DNA of 5,149 bases from Gammaproteobacteria bacterium (lineage in GTDB: Bacteria > Pseudomonadota > Gammaproteobacteria > GCA-001735895), in contig JANTFY010000182.1 of assembly GCA_024763185.1 (NCBI GenBank), forward strand, positions 1 through 5,149. The letters run 5' to 3'. The position numbers were made by a program, and so were the translations under genes. This document shows positions 1-5,149 of the stretch, piece by piece (position 1 is the stretch's first letter; each line of letters opens with the position of its first letter). Under the pieces are notes generated by a model. That model had not been told where the DNA came from. It searched no databases and was given only the letters and a program-made list of their open reading frames with translations.

Positions 1-453
1 CTGCTCAAAATCTACGACCAGCAGGGTTTTGTTTTTTTCACCAATTACGAATCGGCAAAATCCCGCCAGATTGCTGAAAACCCGAATGTCGCTTTACTGT
101 TCCCGTGGCTGGAACAGGACCGGCAAATCAAGATAACCGGCAAGGCAGAGCGTATATCCACCGCCGAGTCGCTACGTTATTTCATTACCCGCCCACGGGG
201 CAGCCAGCTGGGCGCCTGGGTATCTGAACAAAGCTCGGTCATCAGCTCGCGCCAATTACTGATGGGCAAACTGGAAGAGATTAGACAGCGCTTTGCCGAT
301 GGCGATATCTCCCTGCCGGAATTCTGGGGCGGCTACCGGGTCAAACCGCAAATTATCGAATTTTGGCAGGGGCAGCCCGATCGTCTGCACGACCGTTTCC
401 AGTACACCCGGCTAGGCAATGACAACTGGCAGATAGACCGGCTAGCCCCCTGA
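1..453 (+). CDS. pdxH: Pyridoxamine 5'-phosphate oxidase, 3' part (N-terminus outside window)
   Basis: This FMN enzyme oxidises pyridoxine or pyridoxamine 5'-phosphate to pyridoxal 5'-phosphate with O2, in the cytoplasm, in B6 synthesis and salvage. The frame is open from base 1 and ends at TGA 451-453, giving 150 residues that align without gaps to the E. coli protein at a constant offset of about 69, so roughly 69 N-terminal residues are missing. Visible family motifs are LLKIYD (fragment 1-6, K3 equivalent to E. coli Lys72), NPNVALLFPW (27-36), RPRGSQLGAWVSEQSS (64-79), LPEFWGGYRV (105-114), EFWQG (120-124), RLHDRF (128-133) and the C-terminus IDRLAP. The PLP-contacting residues correspond to E. 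coli Tyr129, Arg133, Ser137, Arg197 and His199 and are all present (Y60, R64, S68, R128, H130). The C-terminus is complete. The gene converges on the mltF operon. An internal ATG at 262 is not a start, because conserved sequence continues upstream of it. Confidence 0.96.
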   Translation: MLKIYDQQGFVFFTNYESAKSRQIAENPNVALLFPWLEQDRQIKITGKAERISTAESLRYFITRPRGSQLGAWVSEQSSVISSRQLLMGKLEEIRQRFADGDISLPEFWGGYRVKPQIIEFWQGQPDRLHDRFQYTRLGNDNWQIDRLAP

Positions 454-471
454 GGCAAACGATTATCAGGG
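448..471 (+). other. Weak inverted repeat over the pdxH stop codon
   Basis: CCCTGA (448-453, containing the stop codon) is repeated inverted as TCAGGG (466-471), a 6-bp stem with a 12-nt loop. No T-tract follows on either strand, so it is at best a poor transcription terminator. It is the only hairpin of note near the convergent gene ends, apart from a 5-bp CACTG/CAGTG pair (472-476, 486-490). Confidence 0.25.
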
Positions 472-473
472 CA

Positions 474-569
474 CTGTTCGCCTGCCAGTGATTTCAGCCC
501 CTCGCTCATAATCACCATGCCCGGCAAAAAAACACCGATACCACCTAAGGATTGAATCAGCGAACTCAT
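474..569 (-). pseudogene. 5' remnant of a Na+/phosphate cotransporter-like gene
   Basis: Reading leftward from the ATG at 569-567, the first ~32 codons give a hydrophobic segment with LGGIGVFLPGMVIMSEGLKS followed by LAGEQ. This resembles the first membrane helix of the Na/Pi-cotransporter family (NptA/PF02690-like), whose members typically start with a pattern like LGGIGLFLLGMxLMTEGLKxLAG. Such proteins have hundreds of residues and repeated membrane segments; here the resemblance stops near 474, and the frame then runs antisense into pdxH until a stop at 333. The start looks genuine: it lies 3 bp after the mltF stop (TAGCCTATG), with a GGGA Shine-Dalgarno-like motif overlapping the mltF end, so it appears to have been the third gene of the operon. 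I infer a deletion that removed the rest of the gene. Family assignment rests on recalled family pattern from a short stretch. An alternative is a small unrelated membrane peptide of up to 78 residues. Confidence 0.6.
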
Positions 570-572
570 AGG

Positions 573-1913
573 CTATCCCTGGCGATCCGTTAAATATTGG
601 CTTAAAACCAGTTGGTAATCGCGGATGCTTTGCACATATCGAACCGGCTCCGAGCCACGGGCATATCCGTATTTAAGTGATTTGTAATACTTCTTTTGTG
701 CCAGAAGGGGTAACACCTGCTTTAAATCAACCCATTCATCCGGGTTTTTACCCAGTTTCTTAGCCAGGGTTAGTGCGTCACGCAGGTGACCAAAACCCAC
801 ATTATAAGCCGCCAACGCAAACCACAGTCGGTTTTCACCCTGTACAGACTCTGGTACTCTTTTGATCATTCGGGCCAGGTATTTTGCCCCACCCTCGATA
901 CTTTGCCGGGCATCAAGGCGACTTTCCACGCCCATTTGTTTTGCCGTATCCAGGGTCAGCATCATCATGCCGCGTACCCCGGTTGGACTCTTTGCACGCG
1001 GATTCCAGTGTGACTCCTGGTAAGCCTGCGCCGCCAGCAGTTGCCAGTCCAGTCCGTGTTTTTTTGCGGCCTTTTGAAAATCTACCTGATACTTTGGCAA
1101 GCGTTTTTTGATGCGGGTGATGAATTTTCGCATGTCAACATAATCGAACAACTCGACATGCCCGTAATAACGTTCCCGTATCGTGGCCAGTTCGCCGGAA
1201 TCCTGTACATGCTCTATCCATTCATCCAGTTTAGGCAACAGATGCTTCCACTCCGGATTGACAAGCCAGGCCAGGGATTGCTCCTCACTAACAGGGAATG
1301 CGACAACCAGCTCCGGAAAGTAGCGTCGGTTGATATTGACAATATTTGAATCCGCCAGGGTACAATCAATCTCTTTACTCCAAACCTGTTCCAGGATTTG
1401 TTCTGTCCCCATATCATCCACTACCTGCCACTTGAGATCGGGTAGCTGCTGGCGTAGCTCCTCAAGCGTTTCTACGTAACTGCTGTCAGCGATGACATGA
1501 ATATTCTTGGCGGTTAAATCTTCAACCTTGCGCGGCAGGGTATCGCCACGACGGCAAACCACCTGCTGTTGGACCTTAAAGTACTCGGGCCCGAAGATAT
1601 AGCCCTGTTCTCGGCGTTCGGCTGTATCGGTCAAACCGGCCGCGGCGATATGGGCTCGACCCTGCCTGATCGATTCCAATACCTCACCAATGCTGTCAAC
1701 GCTTTGAATCTTAAATGGGATACCGTAATAATCTGCAAAGGATTTAATTAAATCGTATTCTGGCCCTTGCGGCCCTTCTCTACCCTCATACCAGGTGGTG
1801 GGTGCATTGCGCGAAACGACCAGCAGCTCAGCAGGAAAGCCCTGGTTGATCCCTGGACTGCCATCGCAGGCTGTCAGACATATCAACAGCAAGAGGCCAA
1901 TAAAAGATCGCAT
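573..1913 (-). CDS. mltF: Membrane-bound lytic murein transglycosylase F, lipoprotein form
   Basis: This periplasmic enzyme cleaves the MurNAc-GlcNAc bond of peptidoglycan to leave 1,6-anhydroMurNAc ends. The 446 residues show a lipoprotein signal with lipobox LTAC (Cys16), then a solute-binding-protein family 3-like domain (about 27-250) and a goose-lysozyme-type SLT domain (about 275-400). The SLT domain carries AYQESHW (297-303, catalytic Glu300), SPTGVRGMMMLT (309-320), WFALAAYNVG (364-373) and YGYARG (415-420). These match E. coli MltF, but the protein is shorter than its 518 residues and lacks the long C-terminal tail. Asp17 directly follows the lipid-bearing Cys, which in E. coli would favour retention in the inner membrane. 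The ATG (1913-1911) shares one base with the pyk stop (TGATG), with only a weak AGG upstream, so translational coupling to pyk is likely. A second frame starts 3 bp after its TAG stop. Confidence 0.96.
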   Translation of the reverse strand: MRSFIGLLLLICLTACDGSPGINQGFPAELLVVSRNAPTTWYEGREGPQGPEYDLIKSFADYYGIPFKIQSVDSIGEVLESIRQGRAHIAAAGLTDTAERREQGYIFGPEYFKVQQQVVCRRGDTLPRKVEDLTAKNIHVIADSSYVETLEELRQQLPDLKWQVVDDMGTEQILEQVWSKEIDCTLADSNIVNINRRYFPELVVAFPVSEEQSLAWLVNPEWKHLLPKLDEWIEHVQDSGELATIRERYYGHVELFDYVDMRKFITRIKKRLPKYQVDFQKAAKKHGLDWQLLAAQAYQESHWNPRAKSPTGVRGMMMLTLDTAKQMGVESRLDARQSIEGGAKYLARMIKRVPESVQGENRLWFALAAYNVGFGHLRDALTLAKKLGKNPDEWVDLKQVLPLLAQKKYYKSLKYGYARGSEPVRYVQSIRDYQLVLSQYLTDRQG

Positions 1914-3352
1914 CAGAACCTGATGATTTTCAGCACCGGCTGATTGTTATCGGATTGCTTGCCAAATCCGGACAACACGGCCACTGACTGGTTTTTTAAT
2001 TTTACCCGCAATCGTCGGGCGATGGATTTAATCATCTGTTCCCAGTCAGAAGAAAACTTACTCGGCATGACCACGGGTGTCACTCCCCAGTGCAACATCA
2101 GTTTATGGGCGATTTTCTTTTCACTGCAGATACCATAAATGGGTGCAAACGGTCGATAAGCAGCGACCACCCCCGCGGTGGCACCCGTGCTGGTAGGTAC
2201 AAAAAGGCCGAGCAGACCAAGGTCACTGCTAATGGAAACAGCCGCATTGGCCAGGGCCTGTCGAGGTGAGCGGGTCACGTTCATATCGACATTGCGTAGA
2301 TTTTGTGGGTTATCAAACTGCCAGCGCTCCATTTCCATGAGGATATGATCCATGTATTTAACCGCCTGCACCGGATATCTACCCACTGAGGTTTCTCCCG
2401 ATAACATCACCGCATCGGCACCGTTTAATGCCGCATTGGACACATCGCCCACCTCGGCCCGCGTGGGTCGCGATTCGGTTATCATCGACTCCATCATCTG
2501 TGTGGCCACAATCACCGGTTTACACACCTTGCGGGCTCGGCTGATCAGGTCTTTTTGCACCATCGGCACACGGGCCGCATCAATCTCGATACCCAGGTCG
2601 CCACGCGCCACCATGATCGCGTAGGAATGCGCGAGGATATCATCGATATTTTGCAGCGCCTCGGGTTTTTCAATCTTGGATATGACGGGTAACAGTTTGC
2701 CCTGACGTTTCATGTATTGCTTTAATCGTTCAACATCGTTACCCGTCCTGACAAAGCTTAACGCGATAAAATCCGCCCCCATCTCCAGCGCGAATAACAC
2801 ATCCTTGCGGTCATTAGCGGTCAAGGACGACGATGACACCTGACTATCCGGCAGGTTGATCCCTTTTTTATCTTTCAACACACCACCGTATATCACCCGG
2901 CAGGTGACATCACGGTTTGTAATGGCGGTTACTTTTAGTTCCAGTTTGCCATCATCCAGCAGAATACGATCGCCTTGCTTTACATCTTTATGGAGGGATT
3001 TATATTGGCAGGGAATGACATGGTTTCGACCCAGGAGCGGACGCGTGGTCACGATAACTTTCGAGCGTGCCTGCAGAAACATCTCGCCATCCTGTAACAA
3101 ACCCACGCGTATCTTGGGGCCGCATAAATCACAAAAGATGGCCACTTGCAGCTTGAGTCTGGCCGCCACCTTCCGTACCCGTTGAAAACTCTGCCGATGG
3201 TGTACATGCGTACCGTGTGACATGTTCAGGCGAATCACATTGACCCCGGATTGCAGTAATTTGCTGATGGTCTCCTCATCACTGGAGGCGGGGCCAAGTG
3301 TTGCAATTATTCGCGTTTTACGGGTAGATCGATTGACGGATAAGGTGGCCAT
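1913..3352 (-). CDS. pyk: Pyruvate kinase
   Basis: This cytoplasmic enzyme transfers phosphate from phosphoenolpyruvate to ADP, giving pyruvate and ATP in the last step of glycolysis. At 479 residues it is about the length of E. coli PykA. The order is a barrel start with TRIIATLGPAS (13-23) and NVIRLNMSHG (38-47, Arg41/Asn43/Ser45 for PEP and cation contacts). The B domain has LLDDG (131-135) and KKGINLP (162-168). The active-site block has SKIEKPE (225-231, Lys226 and metal ligand Glu228), ARGDLG (249-254, Asp252) and ATQMMESM (283-290, Thr284), then RPTRAEVGDVSNAALNGADA (295-314) and a C-terminal regulatory-type domain. Position 80 in DLCGPKIRVG (75-84) is Lys where K+-dependent enzymes have Glu. 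The start has an AGGA about 10 nt upstream and begins directly before the first conserved strand. The gene leads the operon with mltF. Whether a second isozyme exists cannot be seen here. Confidence 0.97.
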   Translation of the reverse strand: MATLSVNRSTRKTRIIATLGPASSDEETISKLLQSGVNVIRLNMSHGTHVHHRQSFQRVRKVAARLKLQVAIFCDLCGPKIRVGLLQDGEMFLQARSKVIVTTRPLLGRNHVIPCQYKSLHKDVKQGDRILLDDGKLELKVTAITNRDVTCRVIYGGVLKDKKGINLPDSQVSSSSLTANDRKDVLFALEMGADFIALSFVRTGNDVERLKQYMKRQGKLLPVISKIEKPEALQNIDDILAHSYAIMVARGDLGIEIDAARVPMVQKDLISRARKVCKPVIVATQMMESMITESRPTRAEVGDVSNAALNGADAVMLSGETSVGRYPVQAVKYMDHILMEMERWQFDNPQNLRNVDMNVTRSPRQALANAAVSISSDLGLLGLFVPTSTGATAGVVAAYRPFAPIYGICSEKKIAHKLMLHWGVTPVVMPSKFSSDWEQMIKSIARRLRVKLKNQSVAVLSGFGKQSDNNQPVLKIIRF

Positions 3353-3638
3353 TACAAAATATCCTGAGAGTTAATAGACTGAAAAAAGCAGTTTTCTTAT
3401 AAGTCGAATAATTTTGGCTCTCCTTACACCATAACAAATATTGCATGGATAGACCTTAGAAATTTCAATTCTCCCGTAACTCTCTAAACACAAAAAATGT
3501 GATCAATCTCTAGATTAATTTGCTGACTTCGTCACAACCCGGGGTAAATAAAAACCGCCGCAAACAGGCTGTGACTGCAGTCACATCAAGAAGATTCGCA
3601 AGCATTAGACTAACCATAACTTATTGAATTAAAGCACA
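3353..3638. other. AT-rich divergent intergenic region between pyk and the PEP-CTERM gene
   Basis: These 286 bp hold the 5' regions of two genes transcribed away from each other. The pyk ribosome binding site (AGGA, complement of about 3363-3366) lies at the left end. No convincing sigma70 -35/-10 pair is visible for pyk; a TATAAG-like hexamer on the minus strand near 3397-3402 lacks a good -35 partner. On the plus strand, TAGACT (3606-3611) and CATAAC (3615-3620) are weak -10 candidates for the gene at 3639. A CRP-like palindrome and two partial CRP-like sequences fall in the right half. Confidence 0.6.
3570..3585. promoter_or_regulatory. Perfect 16-bp palindrome matching the CRP core site
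   Basis: TGTGACTGCAGTCACA is fully self-complementary and matches the CRP core TGTGA-N6-TCACA at all ten specified positions. Its centre (3577.5) is about 61 bp before the ATG at 3639. If TAGACT at 3606-3611 is the -10, transcription would start near 3618-3619 and the site would be centred close to -41, the class II activator position. Matching the CRP/Vfr consensus is seen directly; that a CRP-family protein acts here, and on which of the two divergent genes, is inference. Confidence 0.6.
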
Positions 3639-4223
3639 ATGAAAAATTATCTAGCACTTGCTCTTTTACTACTGACCACTCCTTTCGCTCAGGCAGCAGT
3701 GATTGATTTTGAAGACAATAACACTACCAATTGGTACCAACAAACGATACAAAGCCAGGATTATAACTTTTATAAACTTGGCGGCTGGATGGGCGTCAAT
3801 CATTACGCCTCCTGGCTACCCAGCGCTGCATTTAATGGAACCCAAGATCTGGATATGGGATATGGCCTTTTTATTATGGGGCACAACGAAGGTAAAAAGT
3901 TTGATTTTTCAGCACTCGACGCCGGATTAAGCTGGTATAACTATGACTCGTTTGATGATCTCATCATAACCGGCTATCAGTTAAATGGCGACAGCATCAG
4001 CGCCAGCCTGACACTTTCCCACAGCTACCAGAATTTTCAGCTGGACGGATTTAGCAACCTGGACTTTGTTACTTTTTCCGGTCAAGCCATATCGACAGGA
4101 TATGTAGCCGTTGACAACCTTCAGGTTGAAGCCGTCTCCGTACCCGAACCCGGTATGATTCCACTACTATCATTCGGTCTTGCGGGCCTGTTGTTTGCCC
4201 GTCGTAAAAGAACCTGTACCTGA
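3639..4223 (+). CDS. Secreted PEP-CTERM sorting-domain protein
   Basis: This 194-residue exported protein has a Sec signal peptide (1-19, hydrophobic core LALALLLL, cleavage likely after AQA). The mature region of about 145 residues is rich in aromatic residues, Asn, Asp and Ser, with alternating short strands that suggest a beta-sandwich. The C-terminal sorting signal has VPEPG at 168-172, a hydrophobic helix at about 173-186 and a basic end, ARRKR (187-191). In known PEP-CTERM systems an exosortase cleaves at this motif in the inner membrane and the protein goes to the surface or the exopolysaccharide matrix. The stretch GFSNLDFVTFSG (137-148) fits a pattern common near the end of such proteins. 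I do not recognise a specific family for the mature domain, so the function is unknown beyond sorting. No exosortase is in the window. There is no strong Shine-Dalgarno before the ATG, but the complete signal peptide fixes this start. It is flanked by a CRP-like site and a terminator, so it is probably monocistronic. Confidence 0.9.
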   Translation: MKNYLALALLLLTTPFAQAAVIDFEDNNTTNWYQQTIQSQDYNFYKLGGWMGVNHYASWLPSAAFNGTQDLDMGYGLFIMGHNEGKKFDFSALDAGLSWYNYDSFDDLIITGYQLNGDSISASLTLSHSYQNFQLDGFSNLDFVTFSGQAISTGYVAVDNLQVEAVSVPEPGMIPLLSFGLAGLLFARRKRTCT

Positions 4224-4244
4224 ACTCAGTCAAGCTCCTGAGTT
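4223..4244 (+). other. Hairpin overlapping the PEP-CTERM gene stop
   Basis: AACTCAG (4223-4229) pairs with CTGAGTT (4238-4244), a 7-bp stem with an 8-nt loop that begins at the last base of the stop codon. It has no U-tract of its own and sits 8 bp before the GC-rich terminator stem, so it may stabilise the mRNA 3' end or add to termination. Confidence 0.5.
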
Positions 4245-4252
4245 TAGCTTAG

Positions 4253-4278
4253 CCGCCCTAATCGGGCGGTTTTTTTTT
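4253..4278 (+). terminator. Rho-independent terminator after the PEP-CTERM gene
   Basis: CCGCCC (4253-4258), loop TAATC, then GGGCGG (4264-4269), a six-pair all-GC stem directly followed by nine T residues (4270-4278). This is a textbook intrinsic terminator on the plus strand, 30 bp after the stop codon, and it separates this gene from the lipoprotein gene downstream. Confidence 0.93.
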
Positions 4279-4460
4279 GCACAGGTATGTGCTTATGCTG
4301 CGAGCACATGGATAGGCAAGATAAATTTTCACACAGGGATCGCCTTCGGCACACCGATTCGCTGCTCTTGTATCGCACCACTTTTTTTTCTTCCCTTGTC
4401 AACCAATTCCGACCCCAACCGTTATTCAGGTTACAGACTAACAAAAAAAGGATAACGACG
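4279..4460. other. Intergenic leader region upstream of the lipoprotein gene
   Basis: These 182 bp contain no supported gene. An inverted repeat, ATGTGCT (4287-4293) and AGCACAT (4303-4309), forms a 7-bp stem with a 9-nt loop. A TTGTCA (4396-4401) resembles a -35 box, but no good -10 follows at the right distance. A run of eight T residues lies at 4382-4389 with no GC-rich stem before it, so it is not a terminator. No riboswitch family was recognised. Confidence 0.4.
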
Positions 4461-5149
4461 ATGTTTTTACACTCGATAAACCAGGCAGCCTTGAAGCTGT
4501 TATTTTTCATTCTACTTGGCTCAGCATTGCTCATGGGTTGCGCCGATTCCGATAGTGCTGCACAGCAAGAACTACAGGGTGATGTTTATGTATCCCTTAC
4601 CGATGCCGAGGGTGACTTTACGCAGTACACGGTAGACGTCACTGGCCTGAAGCTGTATCGCGCGAATGGAGTGACCTTCGAAACCCTGCCCAATACCACG
4701 ACACTGGATTTTGCGCAATATGTCGATGTGACTGAATTCCTGACCACGGCAACGGTGCCGGTGGGTTACTACACCAAAGCTGAAATAACACTCGATTTCA
4801 GCAATGCCGAACTGTCGGTGGAAAATGACCAGGGCGATTCCATTCCCGCCACGGCACTGGATGAAAATAATAATCTGCTTAGCACGGTCACCCTGACCAC
4901 CTTGATTAATGGTGGCGAGGGTTTTGCCATTCGCTACGGTGCTCCGGCCAGCCTGACACTGGATTTTGACCTGGAAGCCTCCAATGAAGTGGAGATCGAT
5001 GAAAATGGTGAAAGCGCCACCCTGACGGTTAACCCGGTCCTGGTTGCCAATACGGACATCGCCTCGGACAAAACCCGTCGCCTGCGTGGCCTGTTAAAAT
5101 CCGTCAACCTGCAAACAGAAAGTTTCGTGGTGGACATTCGCCCGTTTCG
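4461..5149 (+). CDS. DUF4382-like lipoprotein, 5' part (runs off window end)
   Basis: The frame from ATG 4461 stays open to the window edge, giving 229 residues with no stop. The start is supported by AAAGGA (4447-4452), 8 nt before the ATG, and by a complete lipoprotein signal: Lys12, hydrophobic core LLFFILLGSALLM, and lipobox LMGC with Cys27. Ala28 at +2 suggests sorting to the outer membrane. The mature part opens with a low-complexity linker (28-39), then VYVSLTDAEGDF (42-53), TVDVTGLKLYR (57-67), a valine/aspartate/leucine stretch (80-93) and VPVGYYTKAEITL (99-111). This order resembles DUF4382 proteins (SLTDAP, then V..VEV.R, then PAGxYxxIRL). RRLRGLLKSVNLQTESFVVD (206-225) resembles the opening of a DUF5666-type strand repeat. 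Both assignments are by eye. The mature part is acidic and mostly beta. Biochemical function is unknown; a surface or adhesion/matrix role is only a guess from location and neighbours. Confidence 0.85.
   Translation, partial: MFLHSINQAALKLLFFILLGSALLMGCADSDSAAQQELQGDVYVSLTDAEGDFTQYTVDVTGLKLYRANGVTFETLPNTTTLDFAQYVDVTEFLTTATVPVGYYTKAEITLDFSNAELSVENDQGDSIPATALDENNNLLSTVTLTTLINGGEGFAIRYGAPASLTLDFDLEASNEVEIDENGESATLTVNPVLVANTDIASDKTRRLRGLLKSVNLQTESFVVDIRPF

Noticed and set aside
333..473. Minus-strand frame continuing from the transporter stub across the 3' part of pdxH
   Set aside because: It is antisense to conserved pdxH codons and has no similarity to transporter sequence, so only the part right of about 474 is treated as real remnant.
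786..1751. Several 60-102-residue plus-strand frames opposite mltF
   Set aside because: They are mutually overlapping antisense frames with compositions expected from reverse reading of the transglycosylase gene.
2352..3185. Plus-strand frames of 90 and 109 residues opposite pyk
   Set aside because: They are antisense shadows of strongly conserved pyruvate kinase codons.
3505..3516. AATCT-CT-AGATT inverted repeat as an operator
   Set aside because: It is a short 5-bp AT-rich repeat likely to arise by chance and has no consensus match beyond the partial CRP-like half-site it overlaps.
4382..4389. T-run as a second terminator or riboswitch expression platform
   Set aside because: There is no GC-rich stem immediately before it, and the region between the true terminator and the lipoprotein ATG matched no riboswitch pattern I know.
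4180..4455. Plus-strand 91-residue frame starting inside the PEP-CTERM gene end
   Set aside because: It starts within the sorting signal in another frame, crosses the intrinsic terminator and ends in the leader of the next gene, with no family resemblance.
4244..4534. Minus-strand 96-residue frame over the terminator and lipoprotein start
   Set aside because: It overlaps the terminator and the well-supported lipoprotein signal on the other strand. Its hydrophobic stretch lies opposite the intergenic leader, and it has no clear ribosome binding site.

Overview
The window looks like chromosomal DNA of a free-living Gram-negative bacterium, most likely a gammaproteobacterium. PdxH closely follows the E. 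coli enzyme, MltF has the two-domain layout of E. coli/Pseudomonas MltF, two lipoprotein signals are present, and a PEP-CTERM protein points to an exosortase-bearing, exopolysaccharide-producing lineage. Genus cannot be assigned by reading alone.

Layout. (1) 1-453, plus strand: the 3' two-thirds of pdxH (pyridoxamine 5'-phosphate oxidase), cut by the window edge. (2) 474-3352, minus strand, transcribed right to left: pyk (pyruvate kinase), then mltF (lytic transglycosylase lipoprotein), then a short stub that reads like the first ~32 codons of a Na+/phosphate cotransporter and stops being recognisable about 20 bp before it meets the end of pdxH. The pyk stop and mltF start share a base (TGATG), and the stub's ATG lies 3 bp after the mltF stop, so the three reading frames look like one translationally coupled operon whose last gene has been lost. 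(3) 3353-3638: an AT-rich divergent intergenic region with a perfect 16-bp palindrome matching the CRP core consensus. (4) 3639-4223, plus strand: a small secreted PEP-CTERM protein, followed by a strong intrinsic terminator. (5) 4461 to the window end, plus strand: the N-terminal 229 residues of an outer-membrane-type lipoprotein resembling the DUF4382 family, possibly entering a DUF5666-like segment at the edge. It has a good ribosome binding site and no stop before the edge.

How the genes relate. PdxH (cofactor salvage), pyruvate kinase (last step of glycolysis) and MltF (wall turnover) are housekeeping functions without an obvious joint pathway; the pyk-mltF coupling is the notable arrangement. 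The right third is envelope/surface accessory DNA: a PEP-CTERM protein sorted by an exosortase encoded elsewhere, and a lipoprotein. I do not see a mobile element, CRISPR array, tRNA, rRNA, toxin-antitoxin pair or phage gene, and no clearly new multi-gene system. The best leads are the truncated transporter stub at the convergent junction, the K+-independent-type signature in pyruvate kinase, the CRP-like palindrome, and the Asp+2 lipobox of MltF.
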